This document shows, piece after piece, positions 35,359 to 43,942 of a DNA stretch of 64,000 nt. Numbering within the stretch: position 1 is the stretch's first letter; each line of letters begins with the position of its first letter. Source of the DNA: Clostridiales bacterium (GTDB taxonomy: Bacteria; Bacillota; Clostridia; Lachnospirales; Lachnospiraceae). Both the position numbers and the translations under genes were made by a program. Below the pieces are notes generated by a model that saw only the letters and a list, made by a program, of their open reading frames with translations, made no database searches and was not told the DNA's origin. The DNA lies in NCBI GenBank assembly GCA_020860715.1, contig JAJBTU010000011.1, positions 1-64,000 of the forward strand. The letters are read 5' to 3'.

Positions 35359-35433
35359 CGTCTCCTCCTCATCAATCCCTTTTGACGTTCAAACCATTTT
35401 TATATGTAACAGCGCCTCTTCCCTGAACTAAGA

Positions 35434-35465
35434 AAAGCGGGATCCGAAATACAGATCCCGTTTTC
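35434..35465 (-). terminator. partial terminator between permease and GH31 genes
   Basis: On the minus strand CGGGATC pairs with GATCCCG around a nine-base loop, followed by CTTTTC. It may reduce read-through into the alpha-xylosidase gene. Confidence 0.5.
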
Positions 35466-35477
35466 ACTTTCACATTC

Positions 35478-35504
35478 GCAGCTGTCCAGTACCCTCACAG
35501 TTAC
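35478..35504. repeat. 27-nt dispersed palindrome, copy 3 (diverged)
   Basis: The right arm CAGTTAC is intact and the left arm reads GCAGCTG. Length and spacer pattern match the other copies. It lies between the second MalG-like gene and the GH31 gene. Confidence 0.6.
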
Positions 35505-35578
35505 TCACATTCACTTACAGGAACGTATGACAACCGTTTGACCAGAGCCGCGTTCCATTTTATTACATAAAATTCCCG

Positions 35579-36445
35579 TCAGCCCTTCACAGCGCCTGCT
35601 ACCATACCCTTGATGATCTGCTTGCTGAACGCGAAGTACAGCACGATGATCGGCGACATGGTGATCAGCATGGCGGCCATCTGCTTCGGATAGTCCGACG
35701 CGAACTGCCCCTTGAACTGGGTCAGCGCGAGCGGTACGGTCTGCAGAGCGGAATCGCGAATCAGTACCAACGCGAACGAGAATTCATTCCAGCAGCTGAA
35801 TACCTGAATGATCGCGACCGTCACAAGGATCGGCCTGCAGATCGGGAAAATAATATGCCAAAGTGTGTAGGAAAAACTGCTGCCGTCGATAGAAGCAGCC
35901 TCTTCCAGAGAAACCGGAATCGTCTTTACGTAGCCTTCCACCAGGAAAATGCCCATCGGCAGACCGAATGACACATACGGCAGGATCAGGGTGAACCACT
36001 TGTTGGAGATTCCGCACCGTAAAAATACGACATAGATCGGAACCAGCAGGGAGTGGATCGGGATCAGCATGCCCATCAGGAACATCACATACAGCACGCG
36101 GTTCAGCTTAAAGCGCACACGCGAAAGGATGTAGCCAACGATGAAGCTGAAAACAACGATCAGTACAATGGAGATACCCGTGGTACGTACACTGTTCCAC
36201 ATGGACTGTGCCAGATGGTAGTCCGGATTGGTCAGGATACGGATGTAATTGTACAGGGTCGGGTCCTTCGGCAGTCCGATAATGTCCGCGTTGAACACAC
36301 GCTTTTCCTTCAGTGAAGAATAAAACATCCAGACGATCGGAAAGATGCAGGAGAGGGAAAAGATCCAGAGGATCGCGTTCATGAAAAAGCCCAGTACGCC
36401 CCTTCTCACCTTGTGAGCAGCGGGTACGTTTTTATTCTTCGCCAT
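35579..36445 (-). CDS. MalG-type sugar ABC permease (second importer)
   Basis: CUT1 permease, 288 residues with six membrane helices. It has the MalG-type coupling loop SLEEAASIDGSSFSYTLWHIIFPICRP, the FKLNRVLYVMFLMGMLIPIHSLLVPIY region and the ending IIKGMVAGAVKG. It starts one base after the stop of its partner. It pairs with the next permease and binding protein; the GH31 neighbour suggests xyloglucan-derived oligosaccharides. Confidence 0.93.
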   Translation of the reverse strand: MAKNKNVPAAHKVRRGVLGFFMNAILWIFSLSCIFPIVWMFYSSLKEKRVFNADIIGLPKDPTLYNYIRILTNPDYHLAQSMWNSVRTTGISIVLIVVFSFIVGYILSRVRFKLNRVLYVMFLMGMLIPIHSLLVPIYVVFLRCGISNKWFTLILPYVSFGLPMGIFLVEGYVKTIPVSLEEAASIDGSSFSYTLWHIIFPICRPILVTVAIIQVFSCWNEFSFALVLIRDSALQTVPLALTQFKGQFASDYPKQMAAMLITMSPIIVLYFAFSKQIIKGMVAGAVKG

Positions 36446-36446
36446 A

Positions 36447-37343
36447 TCAGTCCTCCCCCTTTCCCTTTGTTGCTCTGTTAATCAGTGCCTGAGAACCGCC
36501 GATGACGATCAGGGACAGCACAAAGATGCCGACGGAAATACAGCTGCCGTAGCCCATGTTGCTCTGACCGAACGATACCTGATATCCGTACATGGCCATA
36601 ACCATGGATGCCGTACCGGGACCGCCGCTCGTCATGACATAGATGCTGTCGAATGCTTTCATATTACCTGCAATACACAGCGTAATGCAGACAAGCATCG
36701 TGTTCTTGATCAGCGGAAGCGTGATGTGAAGCGCCTGCTGCACACCGTTCGCGCCGTCGATCTCAGCACTTTCAAAAATATCCGTACTGATGCCGGAAAT
36801 CGCCGATAGGATGATTACCATATAATAACCGATGAACTGCCAGATCAAAGGGATCGTGACCAGCAGCATGACCAGCTTCGTGTTATTCAGCCACACCTGC
36901 GTCAGATCACTGCGCCCGATTGCCTTTAAAAACCAGTTCAGAATACCATATTTGTTGTGGTAAACCATCGTCCAGATCATACCGATGCAGACAGCGGAGA
37001 TCGTGCTCGGGAAAAAGCCGAACGTGCGGTGGATCGTCTTACACTTTACCAGCTTGGAGTTTACCATCATGACCAGAATAAACGCGATACCCACCTGGCC
37101 GATGATACAGGCAACCACCAGGTAAATGTTGTGGCCAAAGGCTTCCCAGAACGTGGTATCGTGAAACAGCTTTATGTAGTTTGCCAGCCCGTTAAAGGTC
37201 TTGTTCGGGCCGCCCTTCCACTCGTAAAAGCTGTACACCAGCGCTGTAACCAGCGGCACAAATACGGTAAATACAAACATGGCCACCGGAACCAGCAGGT
37301 ACAGGAAAATCGTTTTGTTCTTCGGTCTGGTCGCATTTAACAT
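36447..37343 (-). CDS. MalF-type sugar ABC permease (second importer)
   Basis: CUT1 permease of 298 residues, the usual short form. It begins with a cytoplasmic basic segment (MLNATRPKNKTIF), then a first helix, and has six helices in all. The coupling loop IFESAEIDGANGVQQALHITLPLIKN and VMTSGGPGTASMVMAMYGYQ are typical. A hairpin separates it from the binding-protein gene. No ATPase is encoded in the cluster. Confidence 0.93.
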   Translation of the reverse strand: MLNATRPKNKTIFLYLLVPVAMFVFTVFVPLVTALVYSFYEWKGGPNKTFNGLANYIKLFHDTTFWEAFGHNIYLVVACIIGQVGIAFILVMMVNSKLVKCKTIHRTFGFFPSTISAVCIGMIWTMVYHNKYGILNWFLKAIGRSDLTQVWLNNTKLVMLLVTIPLIWQFIGYYMVIILSAISGISTDIFESAEIDGANGVQQALHITLPLIKNTMLVCITLCIAGNMKAFDSIYVMTSGGPGTASMVMAMYGYQVSFGQSNMGYGSCISVGIFVLSLIVIGGSQALINRATKGKGED

Positions 37344-37429
37344 CTTACTTCCCTCGCTCTCCTGTCTTTATTATCGTACAGGCTCACATCCGGTACAGAC
37401 CGGAAAATCCTTATACGTGTCCCGTATAG

Positions 37430-37466
37430 AAAACCGTCCTACCCACTGCTGTGAGCAGAACGGTTT
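37430..37466 (-). other. hairpin between binding-protein and permease genes
   Basis: AAACCGT pairs with ACGGTTT, enclosing a smaller CTGCT/AGCAG stem. Its position matches that of the 30299-30325 hairpin in the other importer operon and suggests the same role in lowering permease expression. Confidence 0.5.
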
Positions 37467-37512
37467 CCAGGTTACATATTATTACTTTTCAGTTCGGCTT
37501 ACGCCTTGCTTT

Positions 37513-38886
37513 TTAGTAGTTCTCCTCGTAAGCAGCCTGTGCATTCGCCGCTACTTCCTCCGGAGTGATGTCGCCGTTCATAAGGGTCTGCAGATCTGTG
37601 TTCAGAACATCCCATACAGCGCTGCTGATGTAGGAGTCATAGATCTCGCAGGTCTCTGTGTCAACATAAGACCAGTTGTAGAAGTCTACCGTGATCTGAT
37701 CGAATGCGGAAAGGTCAATGTCGTCAACTACGGTCAGACCGCCCAGTGCATAGTACTCGCCTACGAATGTAGCGAATGCCGGTCCGGTGATCTCCTGTGC
37801 AAGGTCAATCGCTGCCGCAAGTTTGTCCGGATCGTCCGCCAGATTCGCGTTAAACGCTACCGCGTAGCCAAGACCGATGTTCTGAGAATTCGGAGCGTAG
37901 GTCGCGTCTGTCGGCTGCGGAAGAACCGCGAAGCCAATGTTGTTGTATTTCTCTTCGTCGCTCTCAAGCAGAGTAGCCGCGATGTAGGACTCATCCCAGT
38001 TGCCGCCGATGAACGCTGCTGCGTCGCCAGCGATGTAGTACTCACGAGCATCCTCGTTTGTAACTGCGTTGAAGTCCTCATTGAAGATGTTTGTCTCAGA
38101 GAACAGATACTGCATCTCAGCCAGAGCCGCCACGAACTCTTCATCCGTGAAAGCAGCACCGTCTTTAAGAATCAGGCTCTGGAACCAGTCCGGACCTGTG
38201 TAGCGGTTGCCCAGAGTGGAGAGGAAGTCGGAGTTTGCCTGCCACTGACCGCCATTGCCAAACGCGATCGTATCGATGCCCTGCTCGCTGAAGTACTCAG
38301 CTGCTGCCTCAACCTCTTCCCATGTGCTCGGGAACTCATCATAACCAGCCTCTGCCCACATAGCCTTGTCATAGATGACAACCGTGCAGGTACCGCCGGT
38401 CAGTGCCGGATAGCCGTAGATGCTGCCGTCCGACGTGCTGAACGGTGTGAAGTAAGCGGTATTGTAATCATCATAATACGGAGACTCTGCGATGATGTCG
38501 GTCAGGTCCATGATCAGACCCTGCTCCGCCCATGCTACCGTATTCATGCCCTGAAGAAGGAATACGTCCGGAAGGTCGCCTGCAGCTGCCTGCGTCGCGA
38601 TCTGGGTCTTGTACTCGTCATTCGCCAGGATTTCCTGTGTCAGTGTGATGTCCGGATGCGCCTCATCCCATGCTGCCAGCACGCTGCGGAAGCCGTCGGA
38701 ACCGCCGTTGCCCTCAGACTCCTCAGATGTGGAATAGTGGAAAATGGTAAGCTCTCCTGTGTAAGCCAGGTCATTCACAGCCAGGTTCTTTACTTCCTTC
38801 TCGCTCTCCTCAGCATACGCTGTCACGCCGAGAGATGCAACCATAGCCGCTGCCAGGACTACACTTACTGCCTGTCTCTTTTTCAT
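37513..38886 (-). CDS. sugar-binding protein of the second CUT1 importer
   Basis: Extracellular binding protein of 457 residues, first gene of its operon. Signal peptide [20 protein letters not shown] with likely cleavage at AYAEES; no lipobox. The mature part has the family-1 pattern ([80 protein letters not shown]). The likely ligand is the substrate of the co-transcribed alpha-xylosidase, for instance a xylosylated oligosaccharide; this is context inference. A well-formed promoter with tandem operator-like repeats lies upstream. Confidence 0.92.
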   Translation of the reverse strand: MKKRQAVSVVLAAAMVASLGVTAYAEESEKEVKNLAVNDLAYTGELTIFHYSTSEESEGNGGSDGFRSVLAAWDEAHPDITLTQEILANDEYKTQIATQAAAGDLPDVFLLQGMNTVAWAEQGLIMDLTDIIAESPYYDDYNTAYFTPFSTSDGSIYGYPALTGGTCTVVIYDKAMWAEAGYDEFPSTWEEVEAAAEYFSEQGIDTIAFGNGGQWQANSDFLSTLGNRYTGPDWFQSLILKDGAAFTDEEFVAALAEMQYLFSETNIFNEDFNAVTNEDAREYYIAGDAAAFIGGNWDESYIAATLLESDEEKYNNIGFAVLPQPTDATYAPNSQNIGLGYAVAFNANLADDPDKLAAAIDLAQEITGPAFATFVGEYYALGGLTVVDDIDLSAFDQITVDFYNWSYVDTETCEIYDSYISSAVWDVLNTDLQTLMNGDITPEEVAANAQAAYEENY

Positions 38887-39081
38887 GTTTCATCCTCCTT
38901 AATAAATTGGAATGTCTTCATTCCTTATTTTAATATGTCAAAAACCAGTGCCGGTGAAAAACGCCCCCGCAAAGGTGTGTGACCATCCTCATAAATGTAC
39001 AAAAGTACAAAACATCTGTCTATGTACATCCGTTCCCAACGTACCGTCTGAACAGTATGTCTTGTTCAATTTGCCTTTTTC

Positions 39082-39119
39082 AAACGTTTACGTTCTCAAG
39101 TTTACGTTCTCAAAACGTT
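39082..39119. promoter_or_regulatory. tandem operator-like repeats upstream of the second importer
   Basis: GTTTACGTTCTCAA is repeated head-to-tail (39086-39099, 39100-39113). It is flanked by the palindrome AAACGTTT (39082-39089) and AAAACGTT (39112-39119). Cores of this kind fit LacI-family operators, and the array lies just downstream of the predicted promoter. Confidence 0.65.
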
Positions 39120-39125
39120 AGTATT

Positions 39126-39155
39126 ATTAAACACCTCTTCCATGGTTTTTGTCAA
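39126..39155 (-). promoter_or_regulatory. promoter of the second importer operon
   Basis: TTGACA (39150-39155) and TTTAAT (39126-39131) with an 18-base spacer read toward the binding-protein gene. The leader is about 230 bases. Confidence 0.6.
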
Positions 39156-39396
39156 CTCTTTTCTGTGGCTTTTTGTCTTTTTCGTGAAAAAACGTGTCCC
39201 GTTTGTGAAATCAAATGATTTTCTTTCCGTTTTTGTGTATTTTCACTTAACGAATTCTTCGTATTTTCGTATCTGTTTTCATGCTCTTTCTCTTTTTCCT
39301 CTTACTTACAGTACGCACTGTCACCGTCCGGAGATTTTCCCTGTTTGATCAGCCCCCGCTGCATGATTTCGCTTCATTATTTCATGCTTTTTTCAC
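39156..39396. other. AT-rich intergenic stretch
   Basis: The 741-base gap between the divergent importer and exporter genes is T-rich here. I see no gene, repeat or clear signal in this part. Confidence 0.4.
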
Positions 39397-39425
39397 TTGA
39401 CATTGTTTTTTATTTCTCCTATCAT
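39397..39425 (+). promoter_or_regulatory. promoter of the ABC exporter pair
   Basis: TTGACA (39397-39402) and TATCAT (39420-39425) are separated by exactly 17 bases. Transcription should begin near 39432, giving a leader of almost 200 bases. Confidence 0.65.
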
Positions 39426-39439
39426 GTCTTAGGATTGAG

Positions 39440-39469
39440 ATGCCGTCCGCGAAAAAAGAATCTTTTTGA
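39440..39469 (+). CDS. possible leader peptide of the exporter operon
   Basis: A nine-codon frame MPSAKKESF follows AGGATTGAG. Its stop codon overlaps the first base pairs of a GACAC/GTGTC hairpin ending in TTTT. The arrangement resembles ribosome-controlled attenuators of drug-exporter operons such as bmrCD of Bacillus subtilis. The predicted transcript start is only about eight bases upstream, which weakens the case. Confidence 0.3.
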   Translation: MPSAKKESF

Positions 39470-39531
39470 CACGACGGTGTCTTTTCGTGTAAAAGCAGCT
39501 CTGCTTGGGCAGAGCAATCGGCTTTTACACG
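39468..39531 (+). promoter_or_regulatory. structured leader of the exporter operon
   Basis: Two hairpins follow each other. GACAC-GACG-GTGTC with TTTT lies at 39468-39485. A strong one has CGTGTAAAAGC (39486-39496) paired with GCTTTTACACG (39521-39531) and an inner GCTCTGC/GCAGAGC stem. Confidence 0.6.
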
Positions 39532-39536
39532 TTATA

Positions 39537-39605
39537 TTGTAACAGTTCAGAACATCTTTGAAACGACAGCACAGGTCTGCGGCCTGCTGTTCTGAACAGT
39601 AACAA
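39537..39605. repeat. long inverted repeat, copy B
   Basis: GTTCAGAACA (39545-39554) pairs with TGTTCTGAAC (39588-39597), with partly complementary outer arms. It shares CTGCGGCCTGCTGTTCTGAA (39577-39596) exactly with copy A at 17242-17261. It ends 20 bases before the exporter start. Confidence 0.75.
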
Positions 39606-39627
39606 AGAAAGCAGAAAGGAGATTCCC

Positions 39628-41376
39628 ATGATTCGTACACTTGCGAAGCAGGTAAAGGAATACCGGAACGCCTCAATCGCCACACCACTTTTCATGCTTC
39701 TGGAAGTCCTGATGGAGACAATGATCCCATTCCTGATGGCCTCCATCATCGACAACGGCGTTAATACAGGCGATATCGGACACATCTACCGCGTCGGCGG
39801 CCTGATGATCGTCTGCGCGCTGATCGGGCTGGCCGGCGGTATGCTGGGCGGCCGGTTTGGCGCAAAGGCTTCCGCCGGGCTGGCGAAGAATCTTCGCGCG
39901 TCGATGTTCGAACACATCCAGTCCTTTTCTTTTTCCAACATTGACAAATTCAGTCCTGCCGGTCTTGTGACCCGGCTGACGACGGATGTAACCAACATCC
40001 AGAACGCCTACCAGATGATCCTGAAAATGGCGATGCGGGCTCCGGCCAGCATCATCTGCGCCCTGGTCATGGCCTTTATGATCAATGCCAGACTGGCTTC
40101 CATCTATCTGGTGGCCGCCCTGATCCTGGGTACGGCTCTCATTTTTCTTGTAAAGCACGCGACCCGGTATTTCCAGCAGGTCTTCCCGAAATACGACGAC
40201 CTGAACGCGTCGATCGAGGAAAATGTCTCCGCCATCCGCGTTGTCAAGGCGTATGTGCGTGAGGACCATGAGACGAAAAAGCTGAATCGGGCAAGCGAAA
40301 ACATCTATAAGCTGTTCGTAAAAGCAGAGCACAACGTCATTATCAACGGACCGCTGATGCAGTTTACCGTATACTGCTGCATCATTCTGATCAGCTGGAT
40401 CGGCGCCAAAATGATCGTAGCGTCCTCCCTCTCGACCGGAGAGCTGATGAGTCTTCTGACCTACTGTATGAACATTCTCTCCAGTCTGATGATGCTCTCG
40501 ATGATCTTCGTCATGATCTCCATGAGCATGGCCAGCGCGCAGCGTATCTGCGAAGTGCTGAACGAGGAGCCGGAACTTGCCAATCCGGAGCATCCGGTCA
40601 TGGAAGTGGTGGACGGCAGCATCCGCTTTGAGCATGTAAACTTCTCTTATCATAAAGGAAGCCAGGAACATGTACTTACGGATATCTGTCTCGACATCCA
40701 TTCCGGTGAAACGATCGGCATCATCGGCGGCACCGGCAGCGCCAAGACAAGTCTGGTGAACCTGATCAGCCGCCTTTACGATGTGTCGGACGGCGCTGTC
40801 AGAGTCGGCGGTACCGATGTGCGCGACTACGATATGGAAGTGCTGCGCAACCAGGTAGCTGTCGTGCTGCAGAAAAATGTCCTGTTTTCCGGCAGCATTT
40901 ATGAGAACCTGCGCTGGGGCAATAAAGAAGCCACAGAGGAGGAATGCCAGGAGGCCTGTCGGCTCGCCTGCGCGGACGATTTCATCCGTTCCTTCCCGGA
41001 CGGTTACAACACACACATTGAACAGGGAGGCTCCAATGTCTCCGGCGGACAGAAGCAGCGGCTCTGCATTGCCCGCGCTCTTCTGAAAAACCCGAAGATC
41101 CTGATCCTCGACGACAGCACGAGCGCCGTGGATACTGCCACCGACGCGAAGATCCGCCGCGCGTTCCGCGAGGATATCCCGAACACGACGAAGCTGATCA
41201 TCGCGCAGCGTATTTCCAGCGTGCAGGACGCGGATCGGATCATTGTCATGGAGGAAGGCCGGATCAACGGCTTCGGCACTCATGAGGAGCTGCTTGCCTC
41301 GAATGAGATCTACCGCGAGGTATATGAATCTCAGACGAACGGCGGCGGCGATTTTGATGAAAAGGCAGGTGATTGA
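39628..41376 (+). CDS. ABC exporter subunit with degenerate ATP site
   Basis: Half-transporter of 582 residues: six membrane helices followed by an ATPase domain. Walker A is GGTGSAKTS, the signature VSGGQKQRLCIARAL, and Walker B ILILDDSTSAVD, where the catalytic glutamate is Asp. That is the mark of the non-catalytic partner in heterodimeric exporters such as LmrCD, BmrCD and TM287/288. The 3' end runs into the start region of the second subunit (2-base gap). AAAGGAGATT precedes the ATG. The substrate, a drug, lipid or peptide, is unknown. Confidence 0.92.
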   Translation: MIRTLAKQVKEYRNASIATPLFMLLEVLMETMIPFLMASIIDNGVNTGDIGHIYRVGGLMIVCALIGLAGGMLGGRFGAKASAGLAKNLRASMFEHIQSFSFSNIDKFSPAGLVTRLTTDVTNIQNAYQMILKMAMRAPASIICALVMAFMINARLASIYLVAALILGTALIFLVKHATRYFQQVFPKYDDLNASIEENVSAIRVVKAYVREDHETKKLNRASENIYKLFVKAEHNVIINGPLMQFTVYCCIILISWIGAKMIVASSLSTGELMSLLTYCMNILSSLMMLSMIFVMISMSMASAQRICEVLNEEPELANPEHPVMEVVDGSIRFEHVNFSYHKGSQEHVLTDICLDIHSGETIGIIGGTGSAKTSLVNLISRLYDVSDGAVRVGGTDVRDYDMEVLRNQVAVVLQKNVLFSGSIYENLRWGNKEATEEECQEACRLACADDFIRSFPDGYNTHIEQGGSNVSGGQKQRLCIARALLKNPKILILDDSTSAVDTATDAKIRRAFREDIPNTTKLIIAQRISSVQDADRIIVMEEGRINGFGTHEELLASNEIYREVYESQTNGGGDFDEKAGD

Positions 41377-41378
41377 TT

Positions 41379-43283
41379 ATGCCAGGACCAGGACAGGGAA
41401 CTCCGCGCGGAGTCAAATCAAACGTACAAAATCCCGGAAAGCTGCTTGCAAGACTGATGGGCTACATTTTCCGCGATTATAAATTTCACTGCATTGCCGT
41501 ATTCATACTGATCTGTTTCAGCGTACTGGCCAATGTGCAGGGAACGCTTTTTATGAAAAACCTGATCGATGATTACATCACGCCGTTTCTTTTGACGGAC
41601 AATCCGGACTTTGGTCCGCTCGCACGCGCAATCAGCCGGGTGGCCTGCTTTTACGCGGTCGGCGTCGTCTCCGGTTACCTGTACAACCGCATCATGGTAA
41701 CGGTGTCACAGGGTACGCTGAAGCATTTGCGGGACGATCTGTTCTCCCATATGGAGACACTTCCGATCAAATATTTTGACACCCACGCGCATGGCGACAT
41801 CATGTCCGTCTACACGAATGATATTGACACGCTGCGCCAGATGATCAGTCAGAGTATCCCCCAGATCATCAACGCGGCATTTACCATCGTCAGCGTGTTT
41901 ATCAGCATGCTGATCTTAAGCATTCCGTTGACACTGGTGACGCTCGTCATGGTCTGCGTGATGCTCTACTGTACCAAAAAATCCACCTCCTTAAGTGGGA
42001 AATATTTTATGGAGCAGCAGAGAAATCTCGGCATCGTGAACGGCTATATCGAAGAAATGATGAAAGGGCAGAAGGTCGTCAAAGTCTTCTGTCATGAGGA
42101 AGAAAGCATTGAGAAATTTTCAGAGCTGAATGAAGCGCTCCGCGACAGCGCGGACAAAGCCAATACGTACTCCAGCTTCTTAGGCCCGATCAATGCACAG
42201 CTTGGCAACGTCAGCTATGTCATCTGCGCGATCGTCGGCGGCATCCTCGCTCTGAACGGTGTCGGCGGCTTCACGCTCGGCGGACTCGCCAGCTTTCTGA
42301 CGTTCAACAAGAGCTTCAGTATGCCGATCAATCAGGTCAGCCAGCAGTTCAACTCCATCATCATGGCGATGGCCGGTGCGGACCGTATCTTCCGTCTCAT
42401 GGATGAAAAGCCGGAGACAGACGACGGCTACGTGACGCTCGTTGACGCAAAAGAGGTTGGCGGAAAGCTGACCGAGTCTGAGGCCAGGACCGGCCGCTGG
42501 GCATGGAAGCACACCCATCAGGCGGACGGCTCCGTGGACTATAAAGAACTGACCGGCGACATCGTCTTTGACGGCGTGGACTTCGGCTACACGGACGACA
42601 AGATCGTCCTCCACGACATCAAACTCTACGCGACGCCGGGTCAGAAGATCGCGTTCGTCGGTTCCACCGGCGCCGGAAAGACCACGATCACGAATCTGAT
42701 CAACCGCTTCTATGACATCCAGGACGGCAAGATCCGTTATGACGGCATCAATATCAATAAGATCAAAAAAGCTGACCTGCGCCGTTCGCTCGGCATCGTG
42801 CTGCAGGATACGCACCTGTTCACCGGTACGGTCAGTGAAAATATCCGCTTCGGCAAGCTGGACGCGACCGATGAAGAAGTCGTGGCAGCCGCGAAGCTGG
42901 CGAACGCAGACGGCTTCATCCGTCGCCTCCCGCAGGGCTATGATACCATGCTGACCGGCGACGGCGCGAACTTAAGCCAGGGCCAGAGGCAGCTGCTCGC
43001 GATCGCCCGCGCGGCCATCGCAGACCCGCCGGTGCTGATCCTCGATGAGGCGACAAGTTCCATCGATACCCGTACCGAGCGCATCGTTCAGGAGGGCATG
43101 GATCACCTGATGGCAGGGCGCACCACCTTCGTGATCGCGCACCGCCTCTCCACCGTTCGAAATTCCGACTGCATCATGGTGCTCGAACAGGGCCGCATCA
43201 TTGAGCGCGGCACGCACGACCAGCTGATTGAGGAGAAAGGGCGCTACTACCAGTTGTATACGGGAAACGCGATCGGAGCGTAA
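41379..43283 (+). CDS. ABC exporter subunit with intact ATP site
   Basis: Half-transporter of 634 residues, the catalytic partner. Six membrane helices with a long second extracellular loop (YITPFLLTDNPDFGPLARAI) precede an ATPase domain with Walker A GSTGAGKTT, Q-loop VLQDTHLFTGTV, signature LSQGQRQLLAIARA, Walker B VLILDEATSSID and H-loop IAHRLS. About 30 residues between the membrane and ATPase domains (KEVGGKLTESEARTGRWAWK) are extra. The ATG at 41379 is preferred over a TTG two codons earlier. A strong hairpin terminates the operon at 43294-43344. Confidence 0.93.
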   Translation: MPGPGQGTPRGVKSNVQNPGKLLARLMGYIFRDYKFHCIAVFILICFSVLANVQGTLFMKNLIDDYITPFLLTDNPDFGPLARAISRVACFYAVGVVSGYLYNRIMVTVSQGTLKHLRDDLFSHMETLPIKYFDTHAHGDIMSVYTNDIDTLRQMISQSIPQIINAAFTIVSVFISMLILSIPLTLVTLVMVCVMLYCTKKSTSLSGKYFMEQQRNLGIVNGYIEEMMKGQKVVKVFCHEEESIEKFSELNEALRDSADKANTYSSFLGPINAQLGNVSYVICAIVGGILALNGVGGFTLGGLASFLTFNKSFSMPINQVSQQFNSIIMAMAGADRIFRLMDEKPETDDGYVTLVDAKEVGGKLTESEARTGRWAWKHTHQADGSVDYKELTGDIVFDGVDFGYTDDKIVLHDIKLYATPGQKIAFVGSTGAGKTTITNLINRFYDIQDGKIRYDGININKIKKADLRRSLGIVLQDTHLFTGTVSENIRFGKLDATDEEVVAAAKLANADGFIRRLPQGYDTMLTGDGANLSQGQRQLLAIARAAIADPPVLILDEATSSIDTRTERIVQEGMDHLMAGRTTFVIAHRLSTVRNSDCIMVLEQGRIIERGTHDQLIEEKGRYYQLYTGNAIGA

Positions 43284-43293
43284 CCCCGCTTAG

Positions 43294-43344
43294 TATCAAC
43301 GCCGCGAAAGCCACGACATAAAATGTCGTGACTTCGCGTTGATA
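43294..43344. terminator. long bidirectional hairpin after the exporter genes
   Basis: TATCAACGC, GCGAA and CACGACAT pair in turn with ATGTCGTG, TTCGC and GTTGATA, making more than 20 base pairs. It can end transcription from the exporter operon and from the small secreted-peptide gene opposite. Confidence 0.65.
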
Positions 43345-43394
43345 TATCTACCCAAATTAAGTTTCTATAACATAAGAAAATCCTCATTATCTTA

Positions 43395-43541
43395 TCAACA
43401 CGGTGCATCCGTCGCATTGCCGTAGTCCGAACAGAACTGTGTCCACTGGATCAGATCCTCCGACTGCGCACCATAAGCGCAGGCGCACATGCTAACTGTT
43501 AAAGCCATCGCCAGTGCCCTTTTCTTTATTTTATTTTTCAT
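43395..43541 (-). CDS. 48-residue exported small peptide
   Basis: A short gene preceded by GGAGAAATGAT. The product starts MKNKIKKRALAMALTVSMC, a signal-peptide-like segment, and continues ACAYGAQSEDLIQWTQFC then SDYGNATDAPC. Cysteines at 19, 21, 37 and 48 are notable, and the SMCAC region could act as a non-canonical lipobox. It is downstream of the DUF6171 gene on the same strand. It could be a genuine secreted cysteine-containing peptide or the remaining start of a longer exported protein. Confidence 0.5.
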   Translation of the reverse strand: MKNKIKKRALAMALTVSMCACAYGAQSEDLIQWTQFCSDYGNATDAPC

Positions 43542-43603
43542 ATCATTTCTCCGTTTTTATACAGAACGTTTCCATTCGCTTTTCTGACTGCGGCACGCCA
43601 TAC

Positions 43604-43894
43604 TCATTGCCAGGCGCTTTCCCGTTCCGGCTCCCATCTGGGCGGCACATGCGGGCATCCGCGCACGCGCATTGCCGCGCGCAGTTCAACGTAACAGCCG
43701 CACAAAATACACATACCGGAAAGCAGTTTGTCGCATGTGCGGCAAACTGCCAGTCTTTCTGCGTATACCGCATCCGGAACCCGGTCGTCCGCCGACAGGC
43801 TGTCCAGATACGCATACAGATTCGCATACCGCTCCTGATCCGGCATGTCCCGCAACAGGCATCTTCTGCAGACCCGTGTTGTCCTCTCCGTCAT
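43604..43894 (-). CDS. cysteine-rich DUF6171-like protein
   Basis: A 96-residue protein with CRRCLLRDMPDQERYANLY, then CRTCDKLLSGMCILCGCYVELRAAMRVRGCPHVPPRW. The repeated CxxC pairs suggest a small zinc- or metal-binding fold. This arrangement is characteristic of DUF6171, seen widely in Lachnospiraceae with no known function. It lies 48 bases after the arabinofuranosidase gene and may be co-transcribed. Confidence 0.8.
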   Translation of the reverse strand: MTERTTRVCRRCLLRDMPDQERYANLYAYLDSLSADDRVPDAVYAERLAVCRTCDKLLSGMCILCGCYVELRAAMRVRGCPHVPPRWEPERESAWQ

Positions 43895-43942
43895 TTACGC
43901 CCACCGATCCCGTTCTTTCATCTTCGCTGCCGTTCCGTACTC

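Noticed and set aside
37279-38982. 567-residue plus-strand frame opposite the second importer
   Set aside because: Antisense to the binding-protein gene with low-complexity composition and no start signals.
39673-41283. 536-residue minus-strand frame opposite the first exporter gene
   Set aside because: His/Asp-rich shadow product of an obvious ABC exporter gene; no ribosome site.
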